From Macrocystis pyrifera (Eukaryota; Sar; Phaeophyceae; Laminariales; Laminariaceae), in assembly GCA_031763025.1 (NCBI GenBank), contig JASSKH010000019.1, positions 5,476,336 through 5,540,335 of the forward strand: DNA of 64,000 nt, read 5' to 3'. Shown piece after piece: positions 43,110 through 55,499 of this stretch. Each line of letters begins with the position of its first letter. The first letter of the stretch is position 1. Below the pieces are notes generated by a model. That model ran no database searches, was not told where the DNA came from, and worked only from the letters and a program-made list of their open reading frames with translations. The position numbers and the translations under genes are program-made.

Positions 43110-44291
43110 GGGTATTGATTCTTTGAGACTTTTGCTCCGACGCCTGCAGCGTCTTGTTTCCGTTTGTTGGGTGCTATTGCGTGCGAGTTGGGTTTGGATC
43201 TGTGTCATTTTGATGCTGAGCAGGCGTTTGTGCAGTCGAGTTTGGATGAGGATGTATTCATGCGACTACCCCCTGGCTGCGGCGAAATGTCTGGTAGGGT
43301 AGCCAGATTGAATTGCAGTCTCTACGGCTTGAAGCAAGCGTCGAGGTCGTGGCACAACCACCTTCTCACTCATATGCAGAGTCTAGGATTTGAGCAGGGC
43401 CCCGCTGGCGCGAGTGTCATGAGGTTGTTCGAATCGGGCTCTGTCTCCATTGTAACGGTAGTTCATGTGGATGATATTTTTGCTGTAGAGCTCAAGGCTA
43501 GATGCGATCAGTTCTGTGAAGATCTGAACAACCTTGTGCCGATCAACAATCTGGGCGAGTTGCGGTGGTATGCTGGTTGTTGTTTCTCGAGGGATTGGGA
43601 TGCTGGTACTTTAACGATTTCGCAGCAGGCGTTCGCTGAAAATACCGCGGCGAGGTTTGGTGTTAGTTCTGGGAGGAATATCCCGCTTTCGACTGGTGTG
43701 AAGCTCGAGGAGTTTGACGAGGATGAACCCGTGGGTGATTCGCCTTTCCGCGAGTTAGTGGGGTGCTTGATATGGCTTGCGAACCAAACACGACCGGATA
43801 TTGCGAACGCGGTGAGGGTGATAGCGAGGTACACGAATAGGCCGAGGGAAGTACACTGGAGGACAGCAGTCGGTATTTTAGAGTATGTATTTTCTACGAG
43901 TGATTTCGGCGTTACGTTCCAGAAGGGTAGCGGGCTTGAGCTGGTAGCGTTTGCAGATGCAGACTATGCCAAGAAAGCCACTGACAGGAGGTCAGTTTCC
44001 GGCAGGGCTATCATATGTGCTGGGGCGTGTGTGTGCTGGTTTTCTAGGACGCAGAAATGCGTCACACTCTCAACCACTGAGGCCGAATATGTAGCACTGG
44101 CAGACACTATCAAGGAGGCAATGTTCATGCGCTATGTATGGTGTTGTATTTTTCCGGGGTTTGGGGAGAGATGCATTACGGTTTTCGAGGATAACGAGGG
44201 GGCAAGGAAACTGGCACAAAATCCAGTGTTTCACGTCGAATTCGAAGCACATCGACGCACGACACCACTTTTTGCGCGAGCTTTTTTTTAA
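43110..44291 (+). CDS. Copia reverse transcriptase and RNase H
   Basis: A 375-codon open frame from 43164, extendable upstream to the 43110 shift, encodes GLDLCHFDAEQAFVQSSLDE and CSLYGLKQASRSWHNHL. The catalytic motif is VHVDDIF, the His form of copia's YVDD. RPDIANAVRVIARYTN follows, then RNase H with VAFADADYAKKATDRRSVSG and TLSTTEAEYVAL. These are the diagnostic copia blocks with catalytic Asp and Glu residues present. A shift near 44240 moves the last part (KHIDARHHFLRELFFKGE, HADFLTKPL) into another frame, and a TAG at 44329-44331 separates the final block. Confidence 0.93.
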
Positions 44292-44404
44292 GGGAGAGTT
44301 TGTTATTACCCATGTAGAGTGGGAGAAATAGCATGCAGACTTCTTGACAAAGCCGCTCAATAACACGATGCTTCGTTACCACCGGGATTTTCTGATGAAT
44401 GTTT

Positions 44405-45059
44405 GACGCGGTTTTTCCGAGATAGAAGGTTTTATGTTATTTTAGAGTGAAGGATTTGTCTGAACTACGTATAAATCCGAAGATGCTGCCGTTTTTCCTT
44501 GGCTAATTCCGAGGATGATACCACTTTGTTCCTGGTGATGTATTTCGAGAGTTTTTAGTGTTTTCGAGTAGTCCCAACGTCAAATATAATTCAAGTGAAG
44601 GAATGTATGCTAACTCGCATTACCGTCGCGATCTGTGTATCTATGGCGGGAGTAGGGGACAAGGGGAGACTCTTATCCGGTGAAACGGGGTTCCTTGCGA
44701 TCTCTGGCATTTATTTTCTTGGCCTAATTTTTATTTTCATGAGTATGACTACTGTGATATTTTATATAATTTGCATTAATTCCTCATGAAATAGAGGGAG
44801 AGGTTTTGGATGAGGTTGAAGAGAGACTATGAAGCGCCTGGGGGCGTATGCGGTCCATAGTAAATGTTTTCTGAGTTGGAGGGTTTGGATAGTATTTTGG
44901 AAATTGAGAGTTTGATTTTTGGTTCTGGGTGAAATTATGTTTCTGAATTTTTATGAGTTGGTCATAATGTTGAGATGTTTCCACCCAGCGGAATCGTACA
45001 TTGTAGTGTACAGAGCTTGGGGGATATTAAAGTATGGTCGTGTACAATGAGCAGGGGGA
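44405..45059 (+). other. Copia 3' untranslated region
   Basis: AT-rich sequence between the pol end and the polypurine tract. Short frames here have no recognisable domain. Confidence 0.7.
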
Positions 45060-45304
45060 CATTGATTTCGCTCAGAAACACGACGGAGACGTTACATCTA
45101 ATATTAGGGAGTTCCATCTATTGATATGGGATTATAGGAGAGGGATATTTAGACGGATATTCGGGGGGATAAACGGGAGGGGTATTCCCGCGCCCTGTTG
45201 GATAATAACCTGCATACGATGCATGAGCTGTCACTCGACAGCTCGGATATAATATAAGACGAGTTCCGTGTTACTGTCTGGAGTCAACTAGAGATCAATC
45301 AACA
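45060..45304 (+). repeat. Copia 3' LTR
   Basis: It matches the 5' LTR but starts CATTGATT instead of TGTTGATT, so the canonical TG terminus is lost at its inner edge. It lacks about 32 bases found near the end of the 5' LTR. The outer end AATCAACA is kept and is followed by the target copy TGTAC. Confidence 0.95.
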
Positions 45305-45394
45305 TGTACCATGTCGACCCACTGTTTCGGACGTAACGACAATACGCCTATCGGCATCGGAATTCAGTGCGCCCTCTTTTCCTCGACTTCTTTG

Positions 45395-45530
45395 ACCATT
45401 CCTTAGTGCTTGAAATTTCTCGCTTTTCTCGTCAGTGTGCGCCGCGATTAGTTACGACTCGCTCATTGTGGTCAACCGTTGTCGACCCCCTCCTCGATGT
45501 TTCCAGTTTGATAATATACCATGTTGGACG
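45395..45530 (+). repeat. Repeat copy B, partner of 38741-38863
   Basis: Shares TACGACTCGCT, CCGTTGTCGACCCC, GATGTTTCCAGTTT and ATATACCATG with copy A on the other side of the copia element. Before the insertion the two copies were within about 200 bp of each other, as a local direct repeat. Confidence 0.75.
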
Positions 45531-45727
45531 ATTTGCACGTTCTTGACTCCCATCTGCGTTCTGTTTTCTAAGGCATCAGTACACCCTCCCATAGCATTTC
45601 CTTAGCAGTAAGTCGTAATGCTTCACTATTACCAGAGACGTCTTAGCCTCATTTACAAGGTGGGGGACGCGTTCTGCGATAGAGGTAGCACACCTACGGT
45701 ATTTTTTTCTGAACGACGGGGCTCCTC

Positions 45728-45918
45728 ACCCCAAAATCGCCAGAATGTCAATCTTGCTTCGAAAAATGACGTTTTTTATAATTAGGCCATGGTATTATTC
45801 ATCGGGATACAATTTAATTTTTGCTGATCTCAGTTTTCGGATGAGGTATGGAGCTCCTTAAGGTCAAGTGAGGAACCTCAGAAACGTTAGCGTGAACTTC
45901 TACGGTAGAATGCCTCGT
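45728..45918. repeat. Dispersed direct repeat, copy 2
   Basis: Partner of 1568-1752 in the same orientation. The following stretch to 46890 holds only short frames with no supported gene. Confidence 0.65.
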
Positions 45919-46889
45919 GGGTTGATCTATAGTCTCATTGGGCTGCCGTTGTTTTGAATAGTAGTACCTTCGATCCCCTTTACGATGTATTGATGTATTT
46001 TGTAGCCATCCCTATATCGTCGTGTGATCTGCATCTTCGACCATTCAGGGTGGGCTAATGTGATGGTGCGTCAGATTTATGATCTATAGAACAACCGTAT
46101 CTATACTTGGATACGATATTGTCACAACAGATCGTGTCTTCCTGTGTACGTAGTGTCTGTATTATAACGGATGGTCGTATCTGAATGCAGAGTAGAACAC
46201 CTGTGATCTGATTGGACCTGAGTCGTAGTGCGTACCACGGTAGAAAAAACCTGCATTGAAACTGAGACACGTCATTACAGGCGGGGTATTATAATGGGAG
46301 GTTGAGGTGGCTTATCCTGTACTTGCCAGTACATGAGAGCCGATCATGCTAGGATCATGCTAGAGAGCATGACCTTCTTCCCACCCCCCTCCCTTCCCAC
46401 CCTCTCAGCTTGACCCTTCAAGCTCTCCCGCAATTGATATGAGAACATCTGTTTTCATTAGACGCGTCCTGAATACGATCAAGCACTAGATCAACCTGTT
46501 TGTCTTCAGTGGATTACCACCGATGGTGTTCCACATAATGCCGGTTTGACGTCGTATAGCGTATGTCTAAAACAAACCAGCGCGCACTGTCGTTGCGATA
46601 CTAACGGTATATTGCCGGTATTGTTGTGCTGGGTGTGCGCTAGAAATAAAGGTTTCATTCCAAGATGGCATGCAGTCAGCTTTTCGCCGGGACAAGGCCT
46701 GTGAGGTGCGCCCTCGGGGTTTCATCATTGAGTGCCGGTATGGTACCGGTGCCGGTAACCGTTTTCCGGTATCGTAGCAAGGCGGGAATTTTGCTGTTAT
46801 CCCTGGGTTTCAAGCGTGTGCCTTACCATCACCGGCAATACGTGAAAGTGGGACAACAAACTGGTATTAGACCAAAGCCTCTCATGTGT

Positions 46890-47430
46890 TAGCACACCCC
46901 TTGCTGACACACCCCCTTGTTGTCGCACCCCCTGCATTCTGGCCGCGGTCTGTTCACACTCACTCTATAGCAACCATTGATATACCGGTATATCACCCTC
47001 TTATTTCCTCACCCCCTGAATCTGACCGGGGTCTGTTAACTCTCCTTATCAACCAATAAAGCCGATAGCATACCCCCTCGTTGTCACACCCCCTCGTCGG
47101 GCTTGCCGGTGATAGTCTGGCCTTAGCACACACACACCCCACCCGCCCTTATCCTCCCCCCTCTCAGTATGTAACTCTCGCGTGGATCGGGGCTTTTAGC
47201 GATGGCCTGGACTCACCATCACCAATCCCTCCCCGTCTTTCTCCTGTATATAGCTCCCTCTCGGATCAGGCTTATCGTCGATGGCCTGGGCTGACCACCA
47301 CCTCCCTCGGTATACAACTCCCACGAGGATCGGGGTTACCGGTGATGGCCTGACCATAATACCCGCACCCACTCCCGCCGTCCTCTGGCATACAATTACC
47401 TCGTGAATCAGACTTACCGATGGTGGTTCC
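46890..47430 (+). repeat. Two adjoining degenerate tandem repeats
   Basis: Up to about 47095 the words CACACCCCCTYGTTGTC and CTGACCGGGGTCTGTT recur. From there to 47430 the block GGATCGGGGTTACCGGTGATGGCCTG recurs in five diverged units at about 70-90 bp spacing. Confidence 0.8.
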
Positions 47431-47725
47431 AGGTTAGGGACGAGTCGACTGCTCACCTCAAAAACCCTGCTGAGGAGGGTAAGCAAGAGGCACTCCCGTA
47501 CTATCCCACATTTGGCGAGAAGCCGGCATCTGGCCTTGAGGGAGTCGACGTGCGTAAGTCCAGGGCTACGGTATATGTCTTATACATGCCGTACCCAATA
47601 AGGCGTGCCTTATCCTATTTGTGCTGCTCATTACTTTTCGATAGCACCTAATCTAATGCTATCGTTCGTCGGGTTAAACCTTCATACCGAAGTATTTTCT
47701 GAAACGTCAGTTTAGGTAAACTTAC

Positions 47726-47833
47726 TATTACGTGGGACCGTAGTAAATAGGACCAAATATTGTTAGCAAAAATAGGGAAATATATAGGTTTTGTGTGTTC
47801 CGTAGGTTCTATTTACTATGGTCTCCCGAAATA
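47726..47833. mobile_element. MITE family A, copy 7
   Basis: Ends TATTACGTGGGACCGTAG and CTATGGTCTCCCGAAATA surround the conserved core. Confidence 0.9.
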
Positions 47834-48426
47834 ATAGTATTAGGAGCCCCGGAAAAAAGAGAGGTGGTGCCGCTACTACTGCTGTAACAAGCGGCCTTCG
47901 TTCTTACCGTTAAGAACTATTATATATAGTGATCGAAAATTGAGCTGGACACAGCAGTGTCGGGGGGAATGTAAACAGTAATTTGCCATATAAAGCCAAC
48001 CAGTACACCACGCTGTTGACTGTGTGTTTCGTATGCTTGCCGCGGCCCTTGGTCGGGTTTCTGCTGCTTGTTGTTGCATTTTGCAGGAGAGAAAGCGCGA
48101 AACGGCCGCAACTGCCTCCGTGACGGGCGGAGGACCTTCGGTGGCGGCTCCGTATATCAGTCTCATGATTCGGGTGTAATCATGCCGCAAAGCGAAATCG
48201 TCCAGACCAATGGTTTGCGCGAACAGAACACGAGGTTGTTTTCCGTGGTGATGAGCTGTTATTCAGAAGTTGTAGCTATAACGACAGCCCGTATTACTGT
48301 AGATATATGCATACGCTAATGCGCGTTATGTAGTCCCCCTCAAGAGTCGGGAACATGTTTCGCTACTGCTTCTTGCATATCGCCAATGACGGGTAAACAG
48401 CCCCCGCCTCACCTGCCCAGTCTCCC

Positions 48427-48442
48427 CCCCCCCCCCCCCCCC
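48427..48442 (+). repeat. Poly-C and CCCCCG-rich tract
   Basis: A C run of about 16 bases followed by C-rich sequence to 48530. The plus-strand frame across it is Pro-rich and not taken as a gene. Confidence 0.9.
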
Positions 48443-48576
48443 GTCTCCAGCCTCTCCCCCCCCCCGCCCCCCTACGCACCCCCCAACCCTATTCCATTCC
48501 CAAACCCACCCCCGTCTCCCCCCCGCATTTTTCCTACCTGGTTATTGAGTGCCTCTCATGATCTACTTGGAATTAT

Positions 48577-48685
48577 TATTACGGGGGTCCATAGTTAATG
48601 GGACCAAATTTTAGTAGTAAAAATACGTGAATATATTGGTTTTTATCTATACCATAGGTCCTATTAACTATGGACCCCCGTAATA
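48577..48685. mobile_element. MITE family A, copy 8 (TCC/GGA subtype)
   Basis: Ends TATTACGGGGGTCCATAGTT and AACTATGGACCCCCGTAATA are exactly complementary but differ from the main subtype at matching positions in both arms. Confidence 0.95.
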
Positions 48686-48689
48686 ATCC

Positions 48690-50680
48690 AGCTATAAACA
48701 GTGATGTATACAATCAATACGGTATCTAAATAAGGGATTTCGCTGCATACAGCGAGCGTTCACGGTCGGGCGTCCCCGTATCCATCTTCTTCATCGGGGT
48801 TGCGCCCCAAGCTTGGTGGTGTCTCTGACCGGCGCGCATTGGTTCAGACTCACTGGTTTAGTCTTACTGAAACTTGGTAGACTCGTTGGTTTAATCTCTT
48901 CGGTTTTTTGTACATTTATCGGACCCGATGATTTTAGCGCATTGTATTGTACCCTATTTTATTGTAGAGCGATTTGGTACGTCTTGGTCATCGGCAGCTC
49001 CACAAAAAGGGGAGCCAAGGATACACGCACGGTTTAGGTGCATCGTTTCGCATAGTATAGTATACGCTACTGTGTACCTGATGCTAAGGAGATTTTGCAG
49101 GATAGTCTTTTGTCAAAACGGTTCTTCATACCAGTATGTTTCGGGACAGAGTGGTGTGCGTTTTAAAGTTTTTGAGCACGGGAAAAAAACTACCAAGAAA
49201 CAAATGATTGGTGGTTGATTGGCTGATTGGTGATCGGTGATTTTGATGAGTGATTACGGGTTGGGGCACACAAAGCAATACTGCCTGATTGATGACGGGT
49301 GATAACTGCAGTGCCCGATGTAGAACTGCACGCGCACAACGTAGCACCTGGCACTACAGCACTGGAGTGTATTCCTTGTGGCGTGTTTAGGCCAGCATGT
49401 TGCTGACTGAATGGGCTTCTTGACTGAGTCGTCAATAGTATGCCCAGCATCGTTTATTTTTACGATAACTTTCGTTACAACTCTAGGCCGTGGGGTCTTG
49501 CTTGAGTCGGGTCAAGCGTGAAGTCGTTTTTGTGTGAGGTGCTGCAGTAACAGTAATACTAGTAGTAGTGATACTAATAGTAGTACTAATGGTACCAATA
49601 GTTCCAATGGCAATACTAGTATCATTGGAGCTCTTCGAGCGATGCGTCTATACCGTAAGCATAAGGATGCCATAAGGATGTCATAAAGGTAACATAAAGG
49701 TAACATAACGCTGCAGTTCATGATGATTTTGTTATCGTGCTCTGGTGCCACAGAGGTTTGTTGAAGCCACGCATCAATCTTTGGGTGTTTTGTTACCGAG
49801 GAGTAGAGTAAACGAGGCTTTGCAAAGGGAGGGAGGGACATGCAAGGAAGAGCGTTGAAGAAGGGAGAGGGTGGCATGTTTGTTCGTTCAGAGTGACGGA
49901 AGAGAGGCTACTACTACTGTATAGTAGTGCGGTGTTACAAGACATTCGGTTCAGATAGTGGCCGCTAGGGTTTCAACTGTCTTTCCACTTTGTGACTATG
50001 TCATCGACGGTCACGCTGCAAAAACAGTGCCAGATAGCAAAAAACGGACACGCATTGCATATAGTACTTACTTGTGTACCTGGTATATATCTTTTTTCAA
50101 TAATACGAACAAGATTATGCTGTGATGTCTGCTGTGGATTGCTAAATAGAGTACCTGGTACAACATATACGAGCCAGGGCAGATCTATACTTACAATATG
50201 GGTGAATAAAGTACGTTTTGATGATTAGTGTTCAAGTGATCTGACTGTTTTTTCTCATGTCGGGATTAGAGCGAGGGTTTCAACACGACATGTCCGGGGG
50301 GGGGAGCACATTGCACACCTCAATTCACGAATTCCAACTTAATTAATGACTTAGACATTTCAGGACAGATATTGGCTCCCGATCTGCGCGGTGTAGGGCA
50401 TGTCTCCTGGATTGGATCTGTACAGATCCTGCACAACATCTCATAACGGCAGCTTAGGATATATCTGTAGATGATCTAGATCATGATCAATCTGTAGATG
50501 ATATATCTGTAGATGATATATCTGTCCAACGTGTGGAATGTTTTAAGGTCTAACCTGGATTGCGTGAATGGTGCGACTTGTACCTCGTCCGGTAGCTCGC
50601 ACCTGAACTAACCAACAACGGGGTCCCAGCTACCATCAGGTATAAATAGAAAAGGAAAATATGCATGAGTGCTGCTGCTT
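48690..50680. other. No supported gene
   Basis: Short frames only, with TACCTGGTA motifs near 50077 and 50152. A degenerate AGATGATATATCTGT repeat (about 50460-50535) lies near the end. Confidence 0.4.
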
Positions 50681-50682
50681 CT

Positions 50683-50791
50683 TATTACGAGGGACCATAG
50701 TAAATAACACCTGCGGTGCGCACAAAAACCTATATATTGCCCTATTTTTACCAACAAAATTTGGTCCCATTTATTATGGTCCTCCGTATTA
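50683..50791. mobile_element. MITE family A, copy 9
   Basis: Ends TATTACGAGGGACCATAG and TTATGGTCCTCCGTATTA. The left-arm GAGGG is matched by CCTCC on the right, again a paired change. Confidence 0.9.
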
Positions 50792-51669
50792 GTATTATTT
50801 ACTACGGAAGGTTTGTGGAGGGCGTCAAACATACGTAGCATTCGTGGGGGGGGGGGGGGGGGTTGTGCTGCTTTCCTGGGGTTTCGTATTTCGTTTCAAT
50901 TTTTGAGCAGATACGCGGCTAACATGCCGGCATACACCTGGAAGACAAAAGAGGAGCGGGTTTCGTCGCCTTCCGATATGCTCCCCGCTTCTATTGCTAT
51001 AGTAATATTCCGTCTGACATCTGAAAATGTGTCACGTATGTTCCAGCCATACCACACACATACATAAAAGGGAATCCAACTGCTCCAGACATGGAAGATG
51101 CTATCAATCAAACCTGAATACTTGATGAAAACATACCAACAATATAGTCCTCCTTATGAATGGCCGTACTGGCTCCCACGCGACGTTTTACCAATCGAAT
51201 CTGAAGGGGCGACGTTATGCTTCGTATTATGCTCAAATATTGTTGTAGTGGTCCAAGTGACGGAAACTGGAAAGGCCCTGGGCAAGAGTGAGATCATCCA
51301 ATTTTGGGGGGCCGATTTTTCGAGCTCCTCTGTGATAGAAACGAGTATCTCCTCACGTCAGAATCAGATCAGAGATCACTGCATGGACGGGTCACGCATC
51401 AGATCAGTGTCACGGATTTGTATTTATCTGCACAATTTTCCACGGGGTTGATCTACAGAATCTGAGCGGTCTGTACGCGTTTTCGAGTAGTGACAGCATT
51501 CTACAACGCATGCTCCTGTCATCATGTATTCTCGCGTTGTTTATAAGCGCATGTTCTCTGATCTCGTACCATTCGTGCGGCTAGTTACACTTTTCCACGT
51601 TACGCATATTAATGCATATGCATGAGCTATACTGGTACATAGACCGGTATATGTATATATTCCAAGCCA

Positions 51670-52010
51670 CTGAGCTGTGCGATCTGGGTCAGGATCATGA
51701 TCTGTGCGGCCTACGTCAGGCAGATCGTGACATGTGCGATATAAGTCAGGCAGATCATGATATGTACGATGTAGGTCAGGTAGGTCATGGTCTGTGCGGC
51801 CTACGTCAGGAAGATCGTGACATGTGCGGTATAGGTCAGGAAAGTCATGAGATGTACGATGTAGGTCAGGTAGGTCATTATATGTGCGATATAATGTAGG
51901 TCAGGAAGATCGTGATATGTGCTACCTAGGCCAGGCAGATTGTGATGTGTGCGGCATGGGTCCGGCAGATCATGATCTGTGCGACAATAGGTCAGGCATA
52001 TCATGAAAAC
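51670..52010 (+). repeat. 30-bp minisatellite, about ten units
   Basis: The unit is like GATCATGATMTGTGCGRYST followed by AGGTCAGGYA. Because the unit is a multiple of three, one plus-strand frame (51612-51899) reads a ten-residue motif such as MCDISQADHD and MYDVGQVGHG seven times. Later units lose this phase. No promoter or other evidence shows that it is translated. Confidence 0.9.
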
Positions 52011-52439
52011 GAAGGACCAAAAAAACTGACCCCCCTGCCGTACGAGCAGCCGTGCTCGCATCAAGGACCGTTGCTGTGGGTCGGTCAGTATAATGGTCTG
52101 TATGGTACAATTAGCTGTAAACCGCGCAGGTTGCCGAGTTCATCGAGGATGGTTTACATCCACAACCAAAAGCGCAAAGGAACATTGCGGTAGATCGATC
52201 AGTTCAATGGTCCGTAGTGTTGTAGCCTTGAAGCGTGCCAGGCATATAATGCCGAGTATAACGCCCACTACGTCCATTTCTACCTTCACCTTCGTCTTCT
52301 TCCGCCTTACGTCCCAGATTTGTCACCTTTCAGCCTACTGCAGTTGTTTTGAGCGAATATCATAGACCAGCTTAACAGCGGCTGGCGGCAAGGCTCTGGA
52401 TTAGCACGTCCACACCACACTGACGCCGAGGGTTGTCGC

Positions 52440-53430
52440 TTGGTTGCGGCACTCTGGTGGCGTTTGTCTGTGGAGTCCTCCCCTCTCGATAGTTTTGCCC
52501 GTGCCGAGGTCCCTGTCAGCGACGAAGGGTGCTCCGTTTCTACTTTTGAGGGCGGATGGAAAGGCTTGGAGGTGCTGGGGCAGCGCGTGGACCAGCGGGT
52601 GATGCAAATTTACCTGCACGCCTGCTCGGTTGAATAAGCGTGCTTGACGTGCATGATGCATGCCAACATAAGTCGCACCACAGCGTGAACGTGGACCGGA
52701 CCCCCCGCTTTTGAAATTATAATATAATGTGAGCAGAAGACGGCGTTCTGTTACTGTAAGCACATTTTGGGAGGTAAAAAAAACTCGAAAAGAGGACGAA
52801 CTCATCCACGTCCCTCCTGAGGGCTCTGCGTCCTTTCGTATGTTCCAAAAGGTACGGAGAGCTTTTTCGTCCGGAATTTCCAGAATTTCCACGCTTTTGT
52901 TTAACGGTTTTGTTTTTTCTCCTCCAGATTTTCCGTCTTTGCTTTCTAAAAAATTTGGAATGCTGCGTGAGCGTTCCTGATAGTTTGCCCTCTTTTAATT
53001 TTATCAAATTGTCACAGAACGCCTCCGTATCTTGATCAAAATTTCACTGATGTGGAAAGTCTGGGGGGGGGGGGAGATTCTCGCCGATTAGAGCGGTCCT
53101 TCGAAGGTTTCTCGGTTGGAATGGCCTATACACTCTGTGTTCTTTTGCGTGTTTCGTGACGTTCCAATTGGTCCTTGGGACGGCTGTCGTTTTGGTCACC
53201 CTTTAGTACGATGTCAAACCGGGAAGGCTCCCGCCGTTTCATGTAGGGAGGGGCTCTTCCATACCCAGGGTGCGACGTCACGAGGACACGAGTTTTACAA
53301 GGCCGGCATGATTTGGGACCAGTCCACGGGTCTCACCCTCAAAAGCGGGCGACATAATTCGGTCCCGATAGGCTCCCGTGTCGTGATTTGCCGAGACCTC
53401 TACGGTGTCAATCTCCCCGCGAACACGTAG
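52440..53430 (+). other. Two protein-like frames of unknown status
   Basis: Plus-strand frames at 52440-52637 (FARAEVPVSDEGCSVSTFEG) and 53116-53430 (HEFYKAGMIWDQSTGLTLKS) have protein-like composition but no domain, no joined neighbours and no clear splice signals. They lie just outside the truncated end of gypsy element 2. Confidence 0.2.
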
Positions 53431-53559
53431 TTCGCGCTCGACGGGCGTGTTGACGCAGGTAGCTCGTATAATTAATAAGAGTGTCGAGGATCTATGTTCA
53501 TGGCACGAGGTAAATACACCAAGTGTCTGTGAAGATCACTTGTGATAAATAGAGAAACA

Positions 53560-54264
53560 CATATTGGAAGAAAAGGCGCTTAGGTGTGGCCAAATTGTGG
53601 AAACGGAGTCCATTTCAGTAGGAGCTGGTCCAGAGAAGCAACACGTACCGTCCAAGCCATGCCCAATGTACCTGCTGCCCCTGAAGTAGAAGCTTGTACA
53701 CGGCAAGTGACAGCTTGGAGCAGAATTGCGGCCCATTGTCGAAAAGGAGGTTGGCCGGACACCCCCAAAACAGGTACCAGGTATGTAGTTGTCGACACGA
53801 TATTAGCTGTGCCTCCAGGCGTGAGTCCGCAGCAGAGACAGAGACGGCGTACATGTTTGCGCGTCGGCTGAAATATTCATGACGAGTAGAATGCAGGTGT
53901 TTCCCCGAAGTGTAACGGGGAGGGAGACCGAAGTTATCGACACCCAACGCGGCACCAGGGCCGGACGGCAAGGGGGAGAGAGAAGATATACCAGCGCACC
54001 GTCTGTCTGGAAGACGTTTGCGCCTGGCACTGTAGACAACGACGAAACCACGGCCGCGTACAGATGTTGATATCGGTCCACCACCGTTCGAGCACCCAGA
54101 GAGCGTGCGAGCGACACCGAGATGGCAGGTGAAGTTAGCATGACACGCTTGCCTAGTCCACGGATGCATGAGCAGCGGGACGTAGATTCGTGGTCTAAGA
54201 GGCGGGCCGCACGCCCGCCAGGCTTATCAGGATAAACCGGAGCGTATGGTGTTAACTTCCGCAC
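53560..54264 (-). pseudogene. Element 2 integrase, truncated
   Basis: Frames contain TSVSLPVTLRGNTCILLVMN, matching VPLPITPRGNAYILLFTG in element 1, and then LLFDNGPQFCSKLSLAVYKL with the second catalytic Asp. The next block is broken at WTSSY, and homology ends near 53560. A zinc-binding segment should lie near 54.2-54.3 kb but is degraded. Confidence 0.75.
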
Positions 54265-54436
54265 GAGTTGGAAAATGCCGTCGTCGTGTGTGTAGAGATG
54301 CTCTTTATCTGCAAAAGAGCGTATTTTCGGCTACGGGGGGCGTTGGTAGGAAGCCTGGTGAAAGAGGAAATCGTCGTGGACGACCGACACCTCCGCGAAG
54401 AACATGGCGGCGCCGCAAACCGGTTCGGCACGTCGT

Positions 54437-55348
54437 TCACACGCCCGATCGATGTGCGAGTATCTCTTGACAGACTTGATGAACACGACTTCTGCCGGTG
54501 ATTGCATCCCGGGAAGAGCGGCTGGGGTGATGACACGCTGAGGTGCGTCTGGAAGGAGTGCACGAAGTAAAATGAGGAGCAGGTGTGATGGCATCGGTGT
54601 CATGTTGGATCGGCACAGTAGGCACTGGGTCGATGAAAGGCCCGGGCAAAACCTGAGAGGGCAGGTCGTTCCGAGGAAGGTCCGTGTTTCGGGCGATGTA
54701 GTCCGGTCGTGAAACGGTTAGTGGAGTAAGATCCCAACGATCGAAACCATAGCCCACGGCGGCCTGAGGCTTGCCAGCAGCAGCAGCTCGGCGACGGCGG
54801 ATTCGAGACGAACTGAGCCCCGACGTAAGAAGGAACGGCAGGGCCACATGAGGAGGCGATGGCGGTAGACGCGGAGCCACGAGTATGACCGGAGATTGCG
54901 CACGGTTGGTCCCGGCATAACACGAGGCTGAATGAACCACAGCAAAAAGCACCTGAGGATGTAGGCCCATAGATAACTCGACTGAACCTTTGCGGACAGG
55001 TAGGGCAGAGGGGAAACACACAACGCTGTTTTTTTCGACGACAACTACCGTGACTGAGGCAGGGACCGCTACCGACCTAGGGCGCGGTGCGTTTTCGTCA
55101 TGTAGTGGAGGGGACGACGCGGAGTAAACGGCATAGTGGCCGAGGTCCGTGTCACCAGCTGAAGCTAGCAAAGGTGTAACAGGGACTGCAAACATGGAGG
55201 CGGCGAGGGAATCACTAGCACATGTGTTGACAAGGGAAATCCAGCGGGGACTTCGCGAGGCCACATAACGGGGAGCACTGGCAAGAACTTCTCCAGATGG
55301 AGCATCGAGGCCTTTAACCTTCTTTCGGGGCCCGTATTGGCGAAACAA
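54437..55348 (-). pseudogene. Element 2 spacer between RNase H and integrase
   Basis: A 303-codon open frame without recognisable domain occupies the position of the Pro-rich spacer of element 1. It is rich in Ser, Ala, Pro and Val. A spacer above 1 kb here in both copies appears to be a property of this lineage. Confidence 0.45.
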
Positions 55349-55499
55349 CTAGCGGAAATCGTTCGGAAGATGGACGGGAGTCCACCCATGCCAGATCTGG
55401 GGTCAGAGAGCGCCAGCCCACCCAGCCGACACGCACGACGGAGGGTTCACCAAGGATTAGGCCGTTAGAGCGGATGGGGAAGACGCGTTCTTCGACGGA

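Larger units (their letters stand above)
38864..45304 (+). mobile_element. Ty1/copia LTR retrotransposon, nearly complete
   Basis: The element is bounded by LTRs of 276 and 245 bp and by the 5-bp target duplication TGTAC (38859-38863 and 45305-45309). The internal order is gag, protease, integrase, reverse transcriptase and RNase H, the copia order. LTRs differ at about ten positions over their shared length, so the insertion is not very recent. The reading frame is interrupted by a few stops and shifts (near 39698, 42986, 43110, 44240 and 44329). A purine-rich GAGCAGGGGGA precedes the 3' LTR and fits a polypurine tract. No tRNA primer site was recognised after the 5' LTR. Confidence 0.95.
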
